NCBI GenBank assembly: GCA_037501455.1
Contig: CM074855.1
Location: 27,305,001 to 27,369,000, forward strand
DNA length: 64,000 nucleotides
Direction of reading: 5' to 3'
Origin: Lantana camara
Lineage: Eukaryota; Streptophyta; Magnoliopsida; Lamiales; Verbenaceae
Position 1 is the first letter of the stretch; each line of letters starts with the position of its first letter. Shown here one piece after another: positions 36,081-47,155 of the stretch. The position numbers were made by a program, and so were the translations under genes. The notes under the pieces are model-generated. The model was given only the letters and a program-made list of their open reading frames with translations. It was not told where the DNA came from and ran no database searches.

Positions 36081-36197
36081 AATAAGTCAATCACATTTTT
36101 TCTATCTAATTAAAAACTTAAAAAAACCACAAAATTCCACGTCATCAAAATGTACAATAAAAAATCAAACATCGTTATCAAATATATAATAGCATAG

Positions 36198-36440
36198 ATG
36201 TATATATTATAACTATAATAATATTACGCTGCAAACTTAATATTACAGTCACAACAAGGGACAAAGAAAATAAAAATTATACTGAATCGAGAGAGAAATG
36301 GAGTTAAGAATTTTTTTAAAAAATAAAGTAAAATGTAAATAATAAAAAAAAAATAAAAAAAGTCAGTGAGTCCAAGATACTAAGCCAGTTTTGTACTACA
36401 GGACAGTAGGAGATCTAGTTCTTAATAAAAATAGTATAGA
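36198..36440 (-). mobile_element. Helitron-type 5' ends
   Basis: Minus-strand starts TCTATGCTATTATATATTTG (from 36198) and TCTATACTATTTTTATTAAG (from 36440) each follow an A. They resemble the starts at 35258 and 26706. They may be nested termini, and the outer one could pair with the 3' end at 27020. Confidence 0.45.
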
Positions 36441-36934
36441 TCTTGACCTATGATAAATAGATACAAACACGATGATACGGACACAACACGATAAGGATAT
36501 GGCGATAGAGAATTTTTTTTGAATTTTTTATGTGATTAGTGTTGGACAAGGTGTCTGACACGACATGACACGACAAAATGATATTTTTAAAAGTATTCGT
36601 ACATCATTTTTTTTTTTTTTTTTGAAACCTAAAGTATTCGTACATCATAAATCTCGACAAATTAGAACTTAGAACAAAAAAGACATTTTCTCCGGCAACA
36701 CCACCATGTTTTTCATACAAATATTCTGCATAATCTATAAGGAAAGATAATTTCTTAGGAAACCATACACAATACTAAGAAGTTTGTCTCTTAATCTTCT
36801 TTGATTTTTCCATATTTGTTAGAAATTTGGGGATCTGGACTATGTGACGTTAGCTTTTAATGAATTTTTACTTTAGTTGATTATTATATGTTTTTTTGAA
36901 CTAAACATCATCCATGACGAGTTGTATAGTATAA
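36441..36934. other. AT-rich spacer between Helitron-type ends
   Basis: No gene seen. A 16-nt direct repeat (AAAGTATTCGTACATC) flanks a T-run at about 36608-36624. Confidence 0.4.
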
Positions 36935-36966
36935 CTAGATTGAGGGACACCGCGCAAGGCGCGGTG
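36935..36966 (-). mobile_element. Helitron-type 3' terminus with an 8-bp GC hairpin
   Basis: On the minus strand CACCGCGC-ctt-GCGCGGTG is followed by 9 nt and CTAG, then T. Stem, spacing and CTRR end fit a Helitron 3' end closely. The body would extend to the right, over the ARP4 fragment. The 5' end was not located. Confidence 0.7.
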
Positions 36967-38294
36967 GCCGTGCCCATTACTTAAGAGCGTTTTGTTGCTA
37001 AAATACTGGATGGATGTATTATATAACATAAAACCAATATAGTCTTCGACTCTTCGTATTCTTATCAGAAAAGCATCAAAAAAATCAAATATGTTTCCCC
37101 CGATCTCGCCAGACAGGCAGCTACACACACTGAATAGAATATACATGCATCACAAGCATGTATATGCTTTTCAGTACTAATTATACCATGTCAAAAACAT
37201 ATATAATAATGGTTGGTTATATTTTAACACAACAAAATAAATTCATGTTCTGATTTTTAATAAAACAGACACAAGTGCATTACATAAGTTTTTAATTTGA
37301 AGGCTCATGCATACTCTTTGATTAAAATAATTTTTGCATGTTTCAAGAAATGTTGTGTCCACTTAAAAAATTGAAAAAAAGCAAAAACTCTTGTACAATA
37401 CAATACAATAAGTGTAAGAAGAGGAGTGATATCTTACAGTGAGCATCCCCATTCTACTATAAGTAAAAGTCATATAGAAACAGATGAAGTCATAGAGAAA
37501 CAGATGAAGGCAAAATCTGTACGTCAAAATCATCACAACTTGTAACCTTTAGAAAAGGATTATTTAAAAATTAGCACTGCTGGAACAAAAAATGCAAGCC
37601 TAATTTATCAGAATTCCAATTACTAAAACATAACAAAAATGAAAGAATAATTGAAATTGAAGAAATTGCATACCTTAATGGTGAAAGCTCTCAATTTAAT
37701 GAAACTCAGCAACTCGACAAATCCTATTCAAAATTTACAATAGAAATGCAAGCAAGTAATATTTACATATTTACAATATACAAACTGAGATCATTGAGGC
37801 TATGTTAGTTTGTAAATGTATACGGCAGCATATCCACGCATGTTTTTTCAGTCAGCACTTGGATATTCAAGTTGAGTAGTTAGGGACGTTTCCGAATCTT
37901 GTTTTGTACCCATAAAGAACCTGCAGGAATATAAATAGATAAATTATACCATATCTCCAAAAAGAAAGTGAGGAAGGAAAAATCAAATTCAATCCAAATA
38001 AAAAATATCTAATTAATTAATCTCTCATGTGACATATTAATTTCTTTTTTTAAGTTTAATATCCAAACAAAAAATATATATATCTATAAAATTGGTGAAT
38101 AAATCTAAACTATATTTTATATTGCTTTGCGTACGCATCTAAGTGTATCTGATGTGCTTGTTAAAAATTTAGTGGCAATTGGAAAAAGATTATTGTAGGC
38201 ATGACATAGACGGATTGATGTTTACAGGGTGAAGAAGCAGATAAAGTATCAGAAACATAACAAGCCACAGTAACCAAAAGTAACAAAAAATTAC
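36967..38294. other. Non-coding DNA, probable interior of the Helitron carrying the ARP4 fragment
   Basis: Contains minus-strand intron-like sequence with plausible splice sites (acceptor ATTCCTGCAG near 37922, donors near 37437 and 37672) but no recognised exon. A segment near 37580-37760 is a diverged copy of about 41060-41240. Confidence 0.4.
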
Positions 38295-38718
38295 CTGAAT
38301 CTCCTTTCAGTAGCATTTCCACTTGCTAACACTTTTACCCTTGCTGCTTGCCGAGATTCCTGAGAAAAATATAATTCAGCATTAGGGTCCATGTCCTCCG
38401 CATTTTAAGATCCTATATTACCCAAGTGGCTCACATCCAACAATAACTATGTTATACGTAATAAAGAATTAATTGATTGTATCATCGGATAATTATCTAC
38501 AAGAACAAGAAATATGTGAAATGCATAGCCTATTCAAATAAATCCTTAACATGCTTAATCACCAAAAGGGTGATTTGTGTCATAAACAGATGAGCTATGC
38601 ATTAGGATTAGAATACGTGCATGCATTACAAAGAAATTTACGAACAGAAACGTCACCTCCAGCAAATCTTTCTCAATATGTTCTTTCAATTTTGCCTAGA
38701 GTCGGCACCACCAACAAG
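38295..38718 (-). pseudogene. ARP4: Two-exon fragment of actin-related protein 4 (ARP4), intron retained
   Basis: Minus-strand exon 38657-38718 encodes LVGGADSRQ, and then, after a 1-bp loss, LKEHIEKDLLE. Exon 38295-38359 encodes ESRQAARVKVLASGNATERRF. Plant ARP4 carries the contiguous block LL-x-GG...QQLKERLEKDL(L/I)EESP...ARVKVLASGN-TERRFS near its C terminus, so the two exons are adjacent and in order. Splice sites are intact: acceptors TTTTGTGCAG and TTTTTCTCAG, donors GTGACG and GTAATT. ARP4 is a nuclear subunit of chromatin-remodelling and histone-acetyltransferase complexes. Neither the upstream exons nor the final VWIGGS exon is nearby, so only about 42 residues are present. The retained intron argues for DNA-level capture, most simply by the Helitron ending at 36935. 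Confidence 0.85.
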
Positions 38719-41395
38719 CTGCACAAAAGCAAGTAAACATGATTTTTCTACATAGTAACCAATAGGAATCCAAGGATAAAAAAAAAAATTTAAAAACCAT
38801 TATAGTTGCCAAACTTTCCAGCAGGCTCCAAATAAATTCAGAGTAAATGTTCTTTAAAAATTAAAAAAAAAAATCAAAATATTTGAAAAGGTTAAAATGG
38901 ATCTAAGTATTAGATGCTTCGGTCAGTTTGTAGTCTTGAATACGTGAAAACACACACACAATATGACATATTGTTTCCGAGAATGTATTATGATTCAGCA
39001 GATCTTTTACTCAGAATCACACACAGCACAACTACAGACAACCATTCACAAATATATATATGCATAAATGATAGTGCAAATTATTAGCACGTTGTGATGA
39101 ACAATGATAATAATATACAAATAAGAATTGATGCTCTTTTAATTAACCAAGCATCTGCAACTACATGTCACCATCCAACGTGGGTCTAAATAAAGCGCTA
39201 GCAGGAAAGTTGGACATACAATTGCAAGCAGAAACAAAAACCTTCAATTATTTATTCAAATCCATCGAACTGAAGACTATAAAGGAGATTATTACAAACT
39301 TAGTGGAGTAAGTTTGTTAGTAGTTATTGACAGATGTATGAAATTCGGTCAGGTCTCAAACCCATAATCCATTTCAAGCCTGCGACCGTATATGTACTGA
39401 CCTTTACGACAAACATAAACTTAATATAGTTGATGATTTTCTTAAGCTTATAACCATGTCTTTGTTAGAGGCTCTACCCACATATAAATACATAAACAAA
39501 AATCCAAAATTACAAATCAATTTGGTATGCAAACCGAACACAAAAGGAAAATCATGATTATATAAAAGTAAAATATACAAAACATACGCATAGTGATCTG
39601 ACCCAACAGTATCTACCGTGATGAAAGAAACACAAACTCAATCTTTCACCGTTGACGTCATGAAACCATGTGAGAGAAATCTAATTCAATGAATATACAT
39701 AAAATCACTTCAAGTACCATAACTTTGTGAACTAAATTATTAGGTCATGCAGCCGATAGAAAAATCAAATATTTTTAGTCACCATTAATAATAATCTACA
39801 AAAATTAGCATAAGTACTTAGTATAATCGAAACCAACATCTCGAACTTTGTAATCAAGTGAACCAACAGAAACTCATAAAAATAAAATATATGTTCAGAA
39901 AAATACATTCTCTTATGAACTACAAAATCAAATTTAGCAAGCGCAGAAATAGAGAAAAACAATCAAAAACTGAAACCAACAACATAATGCAGAAGAGCAA
40001 AACTTGACAATAAACTTCTTTACATCTTCAATTTGATGCAACCCATAGCAGCTCGTCAGAGTTCAAAGCTGTCAACTGAAACCCAATCTAAAATTATTCT
40101 AAAATTTCAACAATGAGGGAAGGATCGGTTTATATTGATAAAAACAGTTCTGTTAAAATCAACAAGGACCACGTAAATTTTACCGTATGTCAAGATTGAT
40201 GTGGCCTACAGATAAGAGCTTTGTTTAGACATCATAAGAGAATAATAAACAGGGGTGAAAGCATCGTCAGATTAGAAGGCCAACCATGCAAGTACATCTA
40301 GAGAAAAAAAAAAAAAAAAGAAAAGTTGTTATGTAAGAACTTATTCAATCATGAGCCAGTTTAAAGCCATAATGATCAAAAAACACAATTATATCTGGAC
40401 TAAAGAAATAAGAGCTTGGATTAGCTATCGTAAATAATAATCAGGAGAGAAAGCAGCAAAAATTAGAAGGTCAACCATGCAAGTATATCTGTAGAAAAGA
40501 AATGTCTCACATTGTACATGAAATGATATACTTATGAGTGAGATGCTCAGGATAATTTAAAACATTAAAAAACTCCCTAAAAGTACACTTTTAAAGAAAA
40601 ACTCCCTAAAGTACACTTAGAAGGTCATAACAATGAATTATGAGCAGGTGTGTGAGTTCTCTTCCATTCGCTTTTTCTTCGTTCTTATTTGTTTCAATGA
40701 AAAGAAACTTATATCTCTAATACTTCAGAAGTATATATACTGATTTTCAAGTAGCAAACTTCAGTTTGACTGATCGAAAGTGTCAACTACAGTATAGAAG
40801 TCAAAATTTATCGAATAGATTTGTGATGAACAATAATACTTATGCACAAATAGAAATCGAAGCTTCCACAACAAAAATGGAAAAACTTGGGTTTTTACTA
40901 ATATGCAAACTATTGGTTGTAAGGATATGCAAAGATTCCAAAGATTATCCACTTTAAAGCTTCTAAAATGCTACTGTAAAAAGCAGTCTAATTAATCAGC
41001 AGGATGTATCTTGATATTCACTTGTAGACATATGCAACGAATAATTAGTTAGAATGTAAGCCTACCCAGAAATTCCAATCACTAAAAGCCCAATGCACAA
41101 GACTACAAAACCAAAAAGGAAAAAGCAATTGAATTATTGAAATTGAAGAAATTTCATAAGTTCACGGTTAAACCTATCTAAGCTCTCAATTTAATGAAAC
41201 CCCAACACCTGCATAAACTCTACTAAAAATTCCCAATTAAAACCCCAATACCATGCTTGCCAAACTTGTAGAGAAAAGAGGGTTTTCATAGCGAGAAAGA
41301 AATTTTCTGTAAACTTGGAAGATGAAAAGTCCCCTTTCTCTTCCTCCACCGCACACCTAAACTCAATGATCTCTCAAATACATATTAAATGGTAC
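38719..41395. other. Non-coding DNA with small internal duplications
   Basis: No recognised exon. A block at about 40243-40300 recurs at 40430-40497. The block 41060-41240 recurs, diverged, at 37580-37760. A minus-strand stretch near 40028-40080 (LTALNSDELLWVASN after an acceptor-like GGGTTTCAG) may be an exon remnant of unknown origin. Confidence 0.4.
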
Positions 41396-41725
41396 CTGAG
41401 AATCAAGCTGTCCTGACGGCTAAAAGAAGGGGGCAGTCGAATTTTTCATGTGTAGGTGAACTGGGTGGCGAGTATCGGAGAATTACTGTAATCCATGAAT
41501 CGTGAAATTGGAAGAGCGGAGGGTGCGGTATCAATTGTGTGTGTATAGGCGGCGCCCATGATGGTGATTGGGATGGCCTGTTGGAAGCAGCTATGAACTT
41601 TGACGTCGCAATTGGCCTCGGTGTTGAAGAGAGAGAGAGGGGACGGAATGTAGAAGAATGAGTTCATTTGTGGGATTAAAAGGGAGGGATCTAGTGTGCC
41701 AGGAGAAAAATTGCAATTGTGAATC
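41396..41725 (-). other. Possible first exon of an unidentified transcription unit
   Basis: On the minus strand a TATA box (TATATATAA, 41757-41765) is followed about 30 bp later by a pyrimidine-rich leader, an ATG at 41667 opening 73 codons (MNSFFYIPSPLSLFNTEANC) to a stop at 41446, and a good splice donor TTCTCAG/GTACC at 41396. The peptide is not recognised and ends before the donor, so the exon may be all 5' UTR with a short upstream ORF. It could be the captured or resident promoter end of a gene whose remaining exons are lost. Confidence 0.35.
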
Positions 41726-41756
41726 CAATCCTTGACCCAAATTGGACTTACGGCTC

Positions 41757-41765
41757 TTATATATA
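41757..41765 (-). promoter_or_regulatory. Candidate TATA box for the 41396-41725 exon
   Basis: Minus-strand TATATATAA between GC-richer flanks; inferred only from spacing to the exon. Confidence 0.35.
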
Positions 41766-41825
41766 CGTTAAATAAGAGAAATAATTTTCTTTTAGCTTAA
41801 AATAGTAAACACAAGTAAGATATTA

Positions 41826-41868
41826 TAGGGGTGTCAATTCGGGCGGGTCTGGTTGAGGTAGGGGTATT
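41826..41868. other. End of a GGGTGTCAATTCGGG-type repeat split by element B
   Basis: AGGGGTGTCAATTCGGGCGGG at 41827 continues across the element B insertion with CCCGAACCCGA-rich DNA at 54546-54630. This wording is common at the ends of small plant hAT-like repeats. The opposite end may be near 58710-58725 (TCGGGTCGGGTCGGGTT), where a matching terminal sequence is not complete. Confidence 0.35.
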
Positions 41869-41873
41869 ACGTG

Positions 41874-42683
41874 TGACGGGTTCAGAAATGGGTGGATCCG
41901 AATCCGATCACTTTATGATTTGTAATTGTGGAGGAAACCGCCGGAGATTCGCCGGAGATGAGAGAGGGGGTTCTACCTGTTGGGACAAGCACAATAAAAG
42001 TCAGAAGGCCAAGCTGGGGGAACTGGGGGTGATACCCAGTTTGGCTCTCCGACGCTCAAGTCAGTTCAAGGTCTGAAGAAACGTAAGTTCAGTCACAGTT
42101 TTAGTGATGAAGAATGCTTACCAGTGTAGAAGATGACTTTAGCTATTTATAGTTGAGGGTCAAGGGCCCTTTGGTCATTTGCCTCAAGTGGTCCTGGCCG
42201 AATATTGCCCTAACACATGGCACCGTGAGAGAGAAACCTAGGAGGAATCTTCTGCAAAAGCGGCCAAAAGTTGGTGCTGGCAACAGTGGCAGGTGCGCGG
42301 GCATGTACGTTGTGTCAGAGAGCCATTTGGGTGGTTGGTAACGAGGGCTTGAGAGCGCGCTCGTGACAACCTAGAGTATTGGAGCCAGGATATCCGCTGA
42401 GGGGAATGAAGGCTTTAGTTCAAGTGACGAGCCAATGGGGAGGCCACCCTGAGGGAGTGTGACGCTCGAAGAGGGCTCCCTTGGCACGTGGGCGTGCCAA
42501 TCATACAGTATGAAGGACGCTCGTGAGAGCGACAGCGCTCGTTGGGCTTAACTCCTGAAGAAGGATTGCGCTTGTTGGGCTTAGCGCTCGTGAACTGATG
42601 GGTGCAACCTTGGGGAGACAGATGTCATCATCTCGGTGATGCCACGTGTCCTAACTTGGGACGATCGTATTTTGACCCCATCA
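41874..42683 (-). repeat. 3' LTR of element B
   Basis: 810 bp, plus-strand ends TGACGGG and CCCATCA. A minus-strand TATA box CTATAAATAG lies at 42143-42152. ORFs in it recur in the other LTR and are not genes. Confidence 0.95.
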
Positions 42684-42697
42684 TTTTGCCCCCCAAT
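42684..42697 (-). promoter_or_regulatory. Polypurine tract of element B
   Basis: Minus-strand TTGGGGGGCAAAA directly before the TG of the 3' LTR. Confidence 0.8.
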
Positions 42698-43022
42698 TCT
42701 GTAGTCCTTAGTGATAAGGACTGTAGAATTTTGACACGCTCTATCTCTTGCACGTAGCGCTCGTGTAAGGCTTGGCGTGTTGAGCAATTTTCCTTCTGGT
42801 TGCGCTATAAATGCGGTCTTTTCAACTGACCGCTCGTAACACTTCCGCATTAAATGTTGTACTATTCTGAAGCACTCGAAACGTCAGAGCATTAAATGCG
42901 GGTGCGCGTGGGGCGCGTGAGCATTGGGAAGCATGTGGCGGTTCCATAAAGTGGGCGGTTTCCTAGGCGGGAAATGATTACCATTTTGAATTCATTGCCG
43001 AGAAAGGTACCAACTCCCATCC

Positions 43023-43031
43023 CTATAAGTA
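43023..43031 (+). promoter_or_regulatory. Candidate promoter and 5' UTR intron of the antisense gene
   Basis: CTATAAGTA lies about 300 bp before the ATG of the antisense gene, inside the element and outside the LTR. A possible 5'-UTR intron follows: donor TCAAG/GTAAAC at 43163, acceptor TTCTTTCCAG ending 43269. The ATG context (GCCATGGC) is strong. Confidence 0.55.
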
Positions 43032-43323
43032 CGGGATTCTGAAATCTTACTACTCTTTACGCATTCAGAACTTCCAAGCATCCTCTGCAAAAAGAATTCT
43101 CTCGCACTCCAGTTCTTAGAGCATCTTCAACCTCTTCTCCAGTTTTCTCAGAAATCTTCAAGGTAAACTTCCAGCGTAATCTTCTAACTCTGCTAACTTT
43201 AGATTCGGACTTTAGGATTTTGTTATCCCTTAGGTTTTACTCCTTTAGGGAATCCTAGCTTCTTTCCAGAAAACTCCCAATCTCTAACCCAGATTAAATC
43301 TCTCCCAAATCTCAGCCTCTGCC

Positions 43324-46162
43324 ATGGCTGACCAACACGTTGAGGAATTCGCTCGTGAAATACATGAAATGGCCACTGAGAGTTCCTCTTCTCCCGATTC
43401 CCCCAGAGATGAGGAGTTGGGGGCGGCAGTGATGGCCATGGAGGATAGGAATCCAGGCGGAGTGGATCCTCTTTTTGAGGAGATGAATCTGGTAATGGAG
43501 GCAGAGAGGCAAGGGGCTGTTCTCCCCATAACTCAGAGTGCCACTCATCCCCACCGCCATACCGTGACTGTGGCCGTCGCGAACCCGCTTCCTGTGGCTG
43601 AAACCATAACCGGGCCTTCAGAAAGAGCCCGTGACAAAGGAAAAAGCAAGAAATCCCAGAAATCCAAAGGGCCTAACGAGGGTGAAGGATCAGGCTACCA
43701 GGCCACCGAACGCACTCCTGAGGAGACTCCCAGCACAGTTACTTTGGGAGAAATAAAGACGATGTTGGCTCCTATCTACTGGGACGAGCGCTATACATGG
43801 AGAATTCCGGAAAACCACGAGCGTGCTAATAATCCGCCTCCTGGAGAAATGGCGGTGTACGTGGCCTCGGTCAGCTCAGGGGGTTTGAGGTTCCCCATTT
43901 CGATCCCAATGGCCCACCTGTTGAATGACTTAAACCTCTGTCCTTCGCAAATAGTGCCTAACGGCTTGGCTCTGCTGACAAGCTTCGTGATCCTGATGAG
44001 GAGTGTTGGATACGAGCCCTTTGTGCGGAACTTTCATGCACTTTTCCAAGTAGTTAGCTCGTCACGCTCGTCTCCTGAGGCGGGCTTCTACTATATTCAA
44101 GCAAAGGCTCGTACAAAGCTAATCAACTCTCCCGCAAGCACATATGGCCCCAATTGGAAGGAGAAGTTCATCTTTGTTAAGGCCCCCATAGGAGAGGGCT
44201 TTGGGGTGTCCACAAATTGGGGCTCGGTTGCGAAGAGCCGTTTGGAGCCGGCCCTCCCCAGAGATTGGGCAAAGTATTTAGCTGAAGCCTTAAGGGACGA
44301 GGGTCACCTTATACAGGCGAAGGACTGGATAGACGATGCGGAGCTCATGTTCCTGTGTGGTCTTTCCGACGATCCTTATTACCTTGACAACCCTCCGGCT
44401 CGTGATATAGAGAGAGACGGTTAGATTCTTAGGGCACTAACTTTAGATAGGAATGAATACTAACTGCTTTTCTGTACTTGTAACTTGCAATCTGAGTAGA
44501 TGGTTTGAGGATTTCTAACCCTCGAAATTTCCATTCGTACAGGAGTTGCGATATTAGAGATGGCAGGAGGAATCAGACAAGCCGCACGCTTCGCTCATGC
44601 CAACAGGAACCAAGCCCAACAAGGGGATCAACAGCGCCCTCGCAATCGTAGCAATCGCAGGGACGCTCGTAGCGGTAGCCAGGGCGCTAGTTCGAGCGCT
44701 ATTCCAGAGGTCCAACCCCCTCGTGGCCGCGGGGAGAATAGACTGGCCAACAGAGCACTCCGGGGGCGGTCTGAGAGAGCGGGAGACGTTCAACCCCCTC
44801 CGCCTGCAGAACAAACGAGGCCAATAACCACCCTGGCGATAACCGAGGCCCCACCGAGCGCTAGTAGGCCTTCCCGCAAGAGGAAGAGGATGCCCGATTC
44901 AGCGGCAATCAAGGGCAAAGGCAAACAAGTAGTCGAGGGCCCCAGGGGCGAGGGGGAAACTTCCTCTTCAGAGGAGGAACATATATGGGAGTTCCCCCGA
45001 CGAGGGGACAGGGACTACACAGGTGCCCCCGACGGTGGGCCAGTTCTGCTGAGGCCTGGCACGCTCGCCCAAGCTGTCACCGAGAATCTATACAACAAGG
45101 CCCAGTTCTCGGCGGACCACCGTCATCTCTTCAATGAGCCTGTGGAGAAGGTGACTTATGACGCGGCCCACGCTCTAATCTCCGTAAGTCTTCACTCCTA
45201 GCTTTCTTTGCTGATTTCTGTAAGTTAGCATTTTTTGGCTAACACTCCCTTTCCTCCAACTTATGCAGCAAGTTCTTCCCCGGCTCCGAAATGTGCAAAT
45301 GCGAGCCTCCATCTATGCTGACCGCAAGGCCAAGTATAAGAAGATGGCTCGTTCCAACGATCCGGCTGAGATTCAAGCGGAGCTGGATGCTGACCGCAAG
45401 GCCAAGTATGAATCCCTCAAGGATTTGTACAACAAAACGGAGGAAGAGCTGGGAAAACTGAGGGAGGATTTCCAGGCGGTGGAGAGTGCTCGCAACGGCT
45501 TAAGCGACCAGTTGGCCCAGGCAAACGAGTGCTGCAGGAAGGCAGAGACCGAGCGGGAAAGCTGGAAGGCGAGGGCTCTGGAGGCCGAGAGGAAATTTAA
45601 CGACACCATGAGCGAGTGGCCTCGGAGTCTGGAACGTGCGAGCAAGGAGGCCCTTATCCGGTTCTGCCATTCGAAGGCCTTCAACTTTGTTGCTTCCCTG
45701 CATTGCTTGGATGAGGCTCAGAAGGCTTTCAATTTAGCCATCGAGCAGGGCATACATAAGGGGCTAACGGATCCTGCCATGAAAGAGGCCGAGGGCACGG
45801 GGCTCATATTCAATGAGCACTGCGAGGAGGAGGATGACGAGGGGGATAACCCTGCGGATTCCATTGCGGAGCCAGAGTATGAATTCCTGGTCAAACTCCT
45901 TCAGGATGAGTATATGGAAGCTCACCCGTCGGAGGGTGCCTCTCAGGCCGCACAAAATGACCAGCCTGAAGATGAGCCTCAAGGGCCTGTCATGGAGGAT
46001 GCCCCTGTCCCAGCCGCCGAAGGTGCCAACGTTCCCATTCCTGCTGTCAACGAGCCCGACGATCCCCAAGCCCAACCGCAAGAGCCTGAGGGCCCAGTTC
46101 ACGGCCCCGTGGCCCAAAACATACTGGTGATCGTTGATGAAGACATTGCTCCAGCTGCCTGA
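43324..46162 (+). CDS. Antisense three-exon gene (aORF) of element B, 876-residue protein of unknown function
   Basis: Exons 43324-44419, 44543-45183 and 45269-46162 join in frame through two GT-AG introns (GTTAGATT...TTCGTACAG, 123 bp; GTAAGTCT...TTATGCAG, 85 bp). The first junction splits a Gly codon and the second falls between codons; the total is 2631 bp including the stop. Residues about 1-135 are acidic then Lys/Ser-rich (KGKSKKSQKSKG). Residues about 140-360 form a compact globular region (YWDERYTWRIPENHERANNP, LLNDLNLCPSQIVPNG, FHALFQVV) resembling the Pfam family 'putative gypsy type transposon' (by recall, not searched). Residues about 370-580 are Arg/Pro-rich with a basic KRKRMPD patch. 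Residues about 595-700 look like a coiled coil (EELGKLREDFQAVESARNGL), followed by an acidic, Pro-rich tail. Antisense ORFs of this kind are known from Tat elements; function unknown. It is transcribed toward pol, so its mRNA could pair with element RNA. Confidence 0.82.
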
Positions 46163-46443
46163 GACTTTCCTCTGTATTTTCCTGTTTTAATGCCTTTTTT
46201 CCCTTCTTTTGAAACAATGTTCAGTGGCCTTTGAGCCCTTATCTTGTAATGTTTCTTGCAGTGAATATACATCCCATTTTTCATGACTGTGTTCTTTTGT
46301 TTATTTATGAATCAGAACTCATATTTAGAGCTTGCTGGAACAAATCTTGTAATAATAAGACTGTGTGTAGCATACTCTGTGGATGTTTTATTTCTCTGAT
46401 AAGCCTTTAGAACTTTGAGAAATTTTGTTAACTTCTGTAAATC
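46163..46443 (+). other. 3' UTR region of the antisense gene
   Basis: T-rich sequence after the TGA with several AATAAT/TTGTAAT-like signals typical of plant polyadenylation regions. No ORF. Confidence 0.5.
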
Positions 46444-46915
46444 TTTGAAAATTTGTCTAAGTCTTGAGCGATCGTGAGGGTCTTATTGTGAGATTGCCCC
46501 CCCACTCAAGACTTGTATAAATTTTTGCCTTTGTCATAAATCTTGAAAATTTGTCTAAGTCTTGAGCGATCGTGAGGGTCTTATTGTGAGATTGCCCCCC
46601 CTACTCAAGACTTGTATAAATTTTTGCCTTTGTCATAAGCCTTGAAAATTTGTCTAAGTCTTGAGCGATCGTGAGGGTCTTATTGTGAGATTGCCCCCCA
46701 CTCAAGACTTGTATAAATTTTGTTTCTGCTCTTAAAAATTTGGCTGAGTCTTGAGTATATACGAGGGTCTTATGGAGAGGCTGCCCTCGTTCAAGGCTCG
46801 TGCGATTTCTTCTTAACTTTGGGAGAATTTTGCTAAGTCTTGAGTGTGTGCGAGGGTCTTACTGAGTGGTTGCCCTCGTTCAAGACTTGTGCAATACTTT
46901 CTTGATTCTGAGGCC
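46444..46915. repeat. Tandem array 1: about five copies of an 89-99-bp unit
   Basis: Anchor GTCTTGAG occurs at 46461, 46559, 46658, 46748 and 46837. The first three units are nearly identical (with GCGATCGTGAGGGTCTTA); the last two are diverged. The array lies between the convergent aORF and pol. Retand elements are known to carry an amplified tandem repeat at a comparable place. Confidence 0.9.
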
Positions 46916-46957
46916 ATCGTTCGAGCTCTCTGGCTCTTGTCGTATTTCTGGCTCTGC

Positions 46958-47155
46958 AGGAAATCCCGTTTTCGAGCGCAAGGCGTTATAAGAAACGGCC
47001 AAGGCCTACTAGGATTTGTTCTTGTAGGAGATCCCGTTTTCGAGCGCAAGGCGTTGTAAGAAACAGCCAAGGCCTACTAGGATTTGCTCTATAGGAGATC
47101 CCGTTTTCGAGCGCAAGGCGTTGTAAGAAACGGCCAAGGCCTACTAGGATTTTTC
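46958..47155. repeat. Tandem array 2: three copies of a 67-68-bp unit
   Basis: Units begin at CCCGTTTTCGAGCGCAAGG at 46965, 47033 and 47100 and contain the near-palindrome GGCCAAGGCC. Copies are almost identical. Confidence 0.9.

Noticed and set aside
43284..43560. Minus-strand ORFs opposite exon 1 of the antisense gene
   Set aside because: Shadows of the spliced plus-strand gene; no domain.
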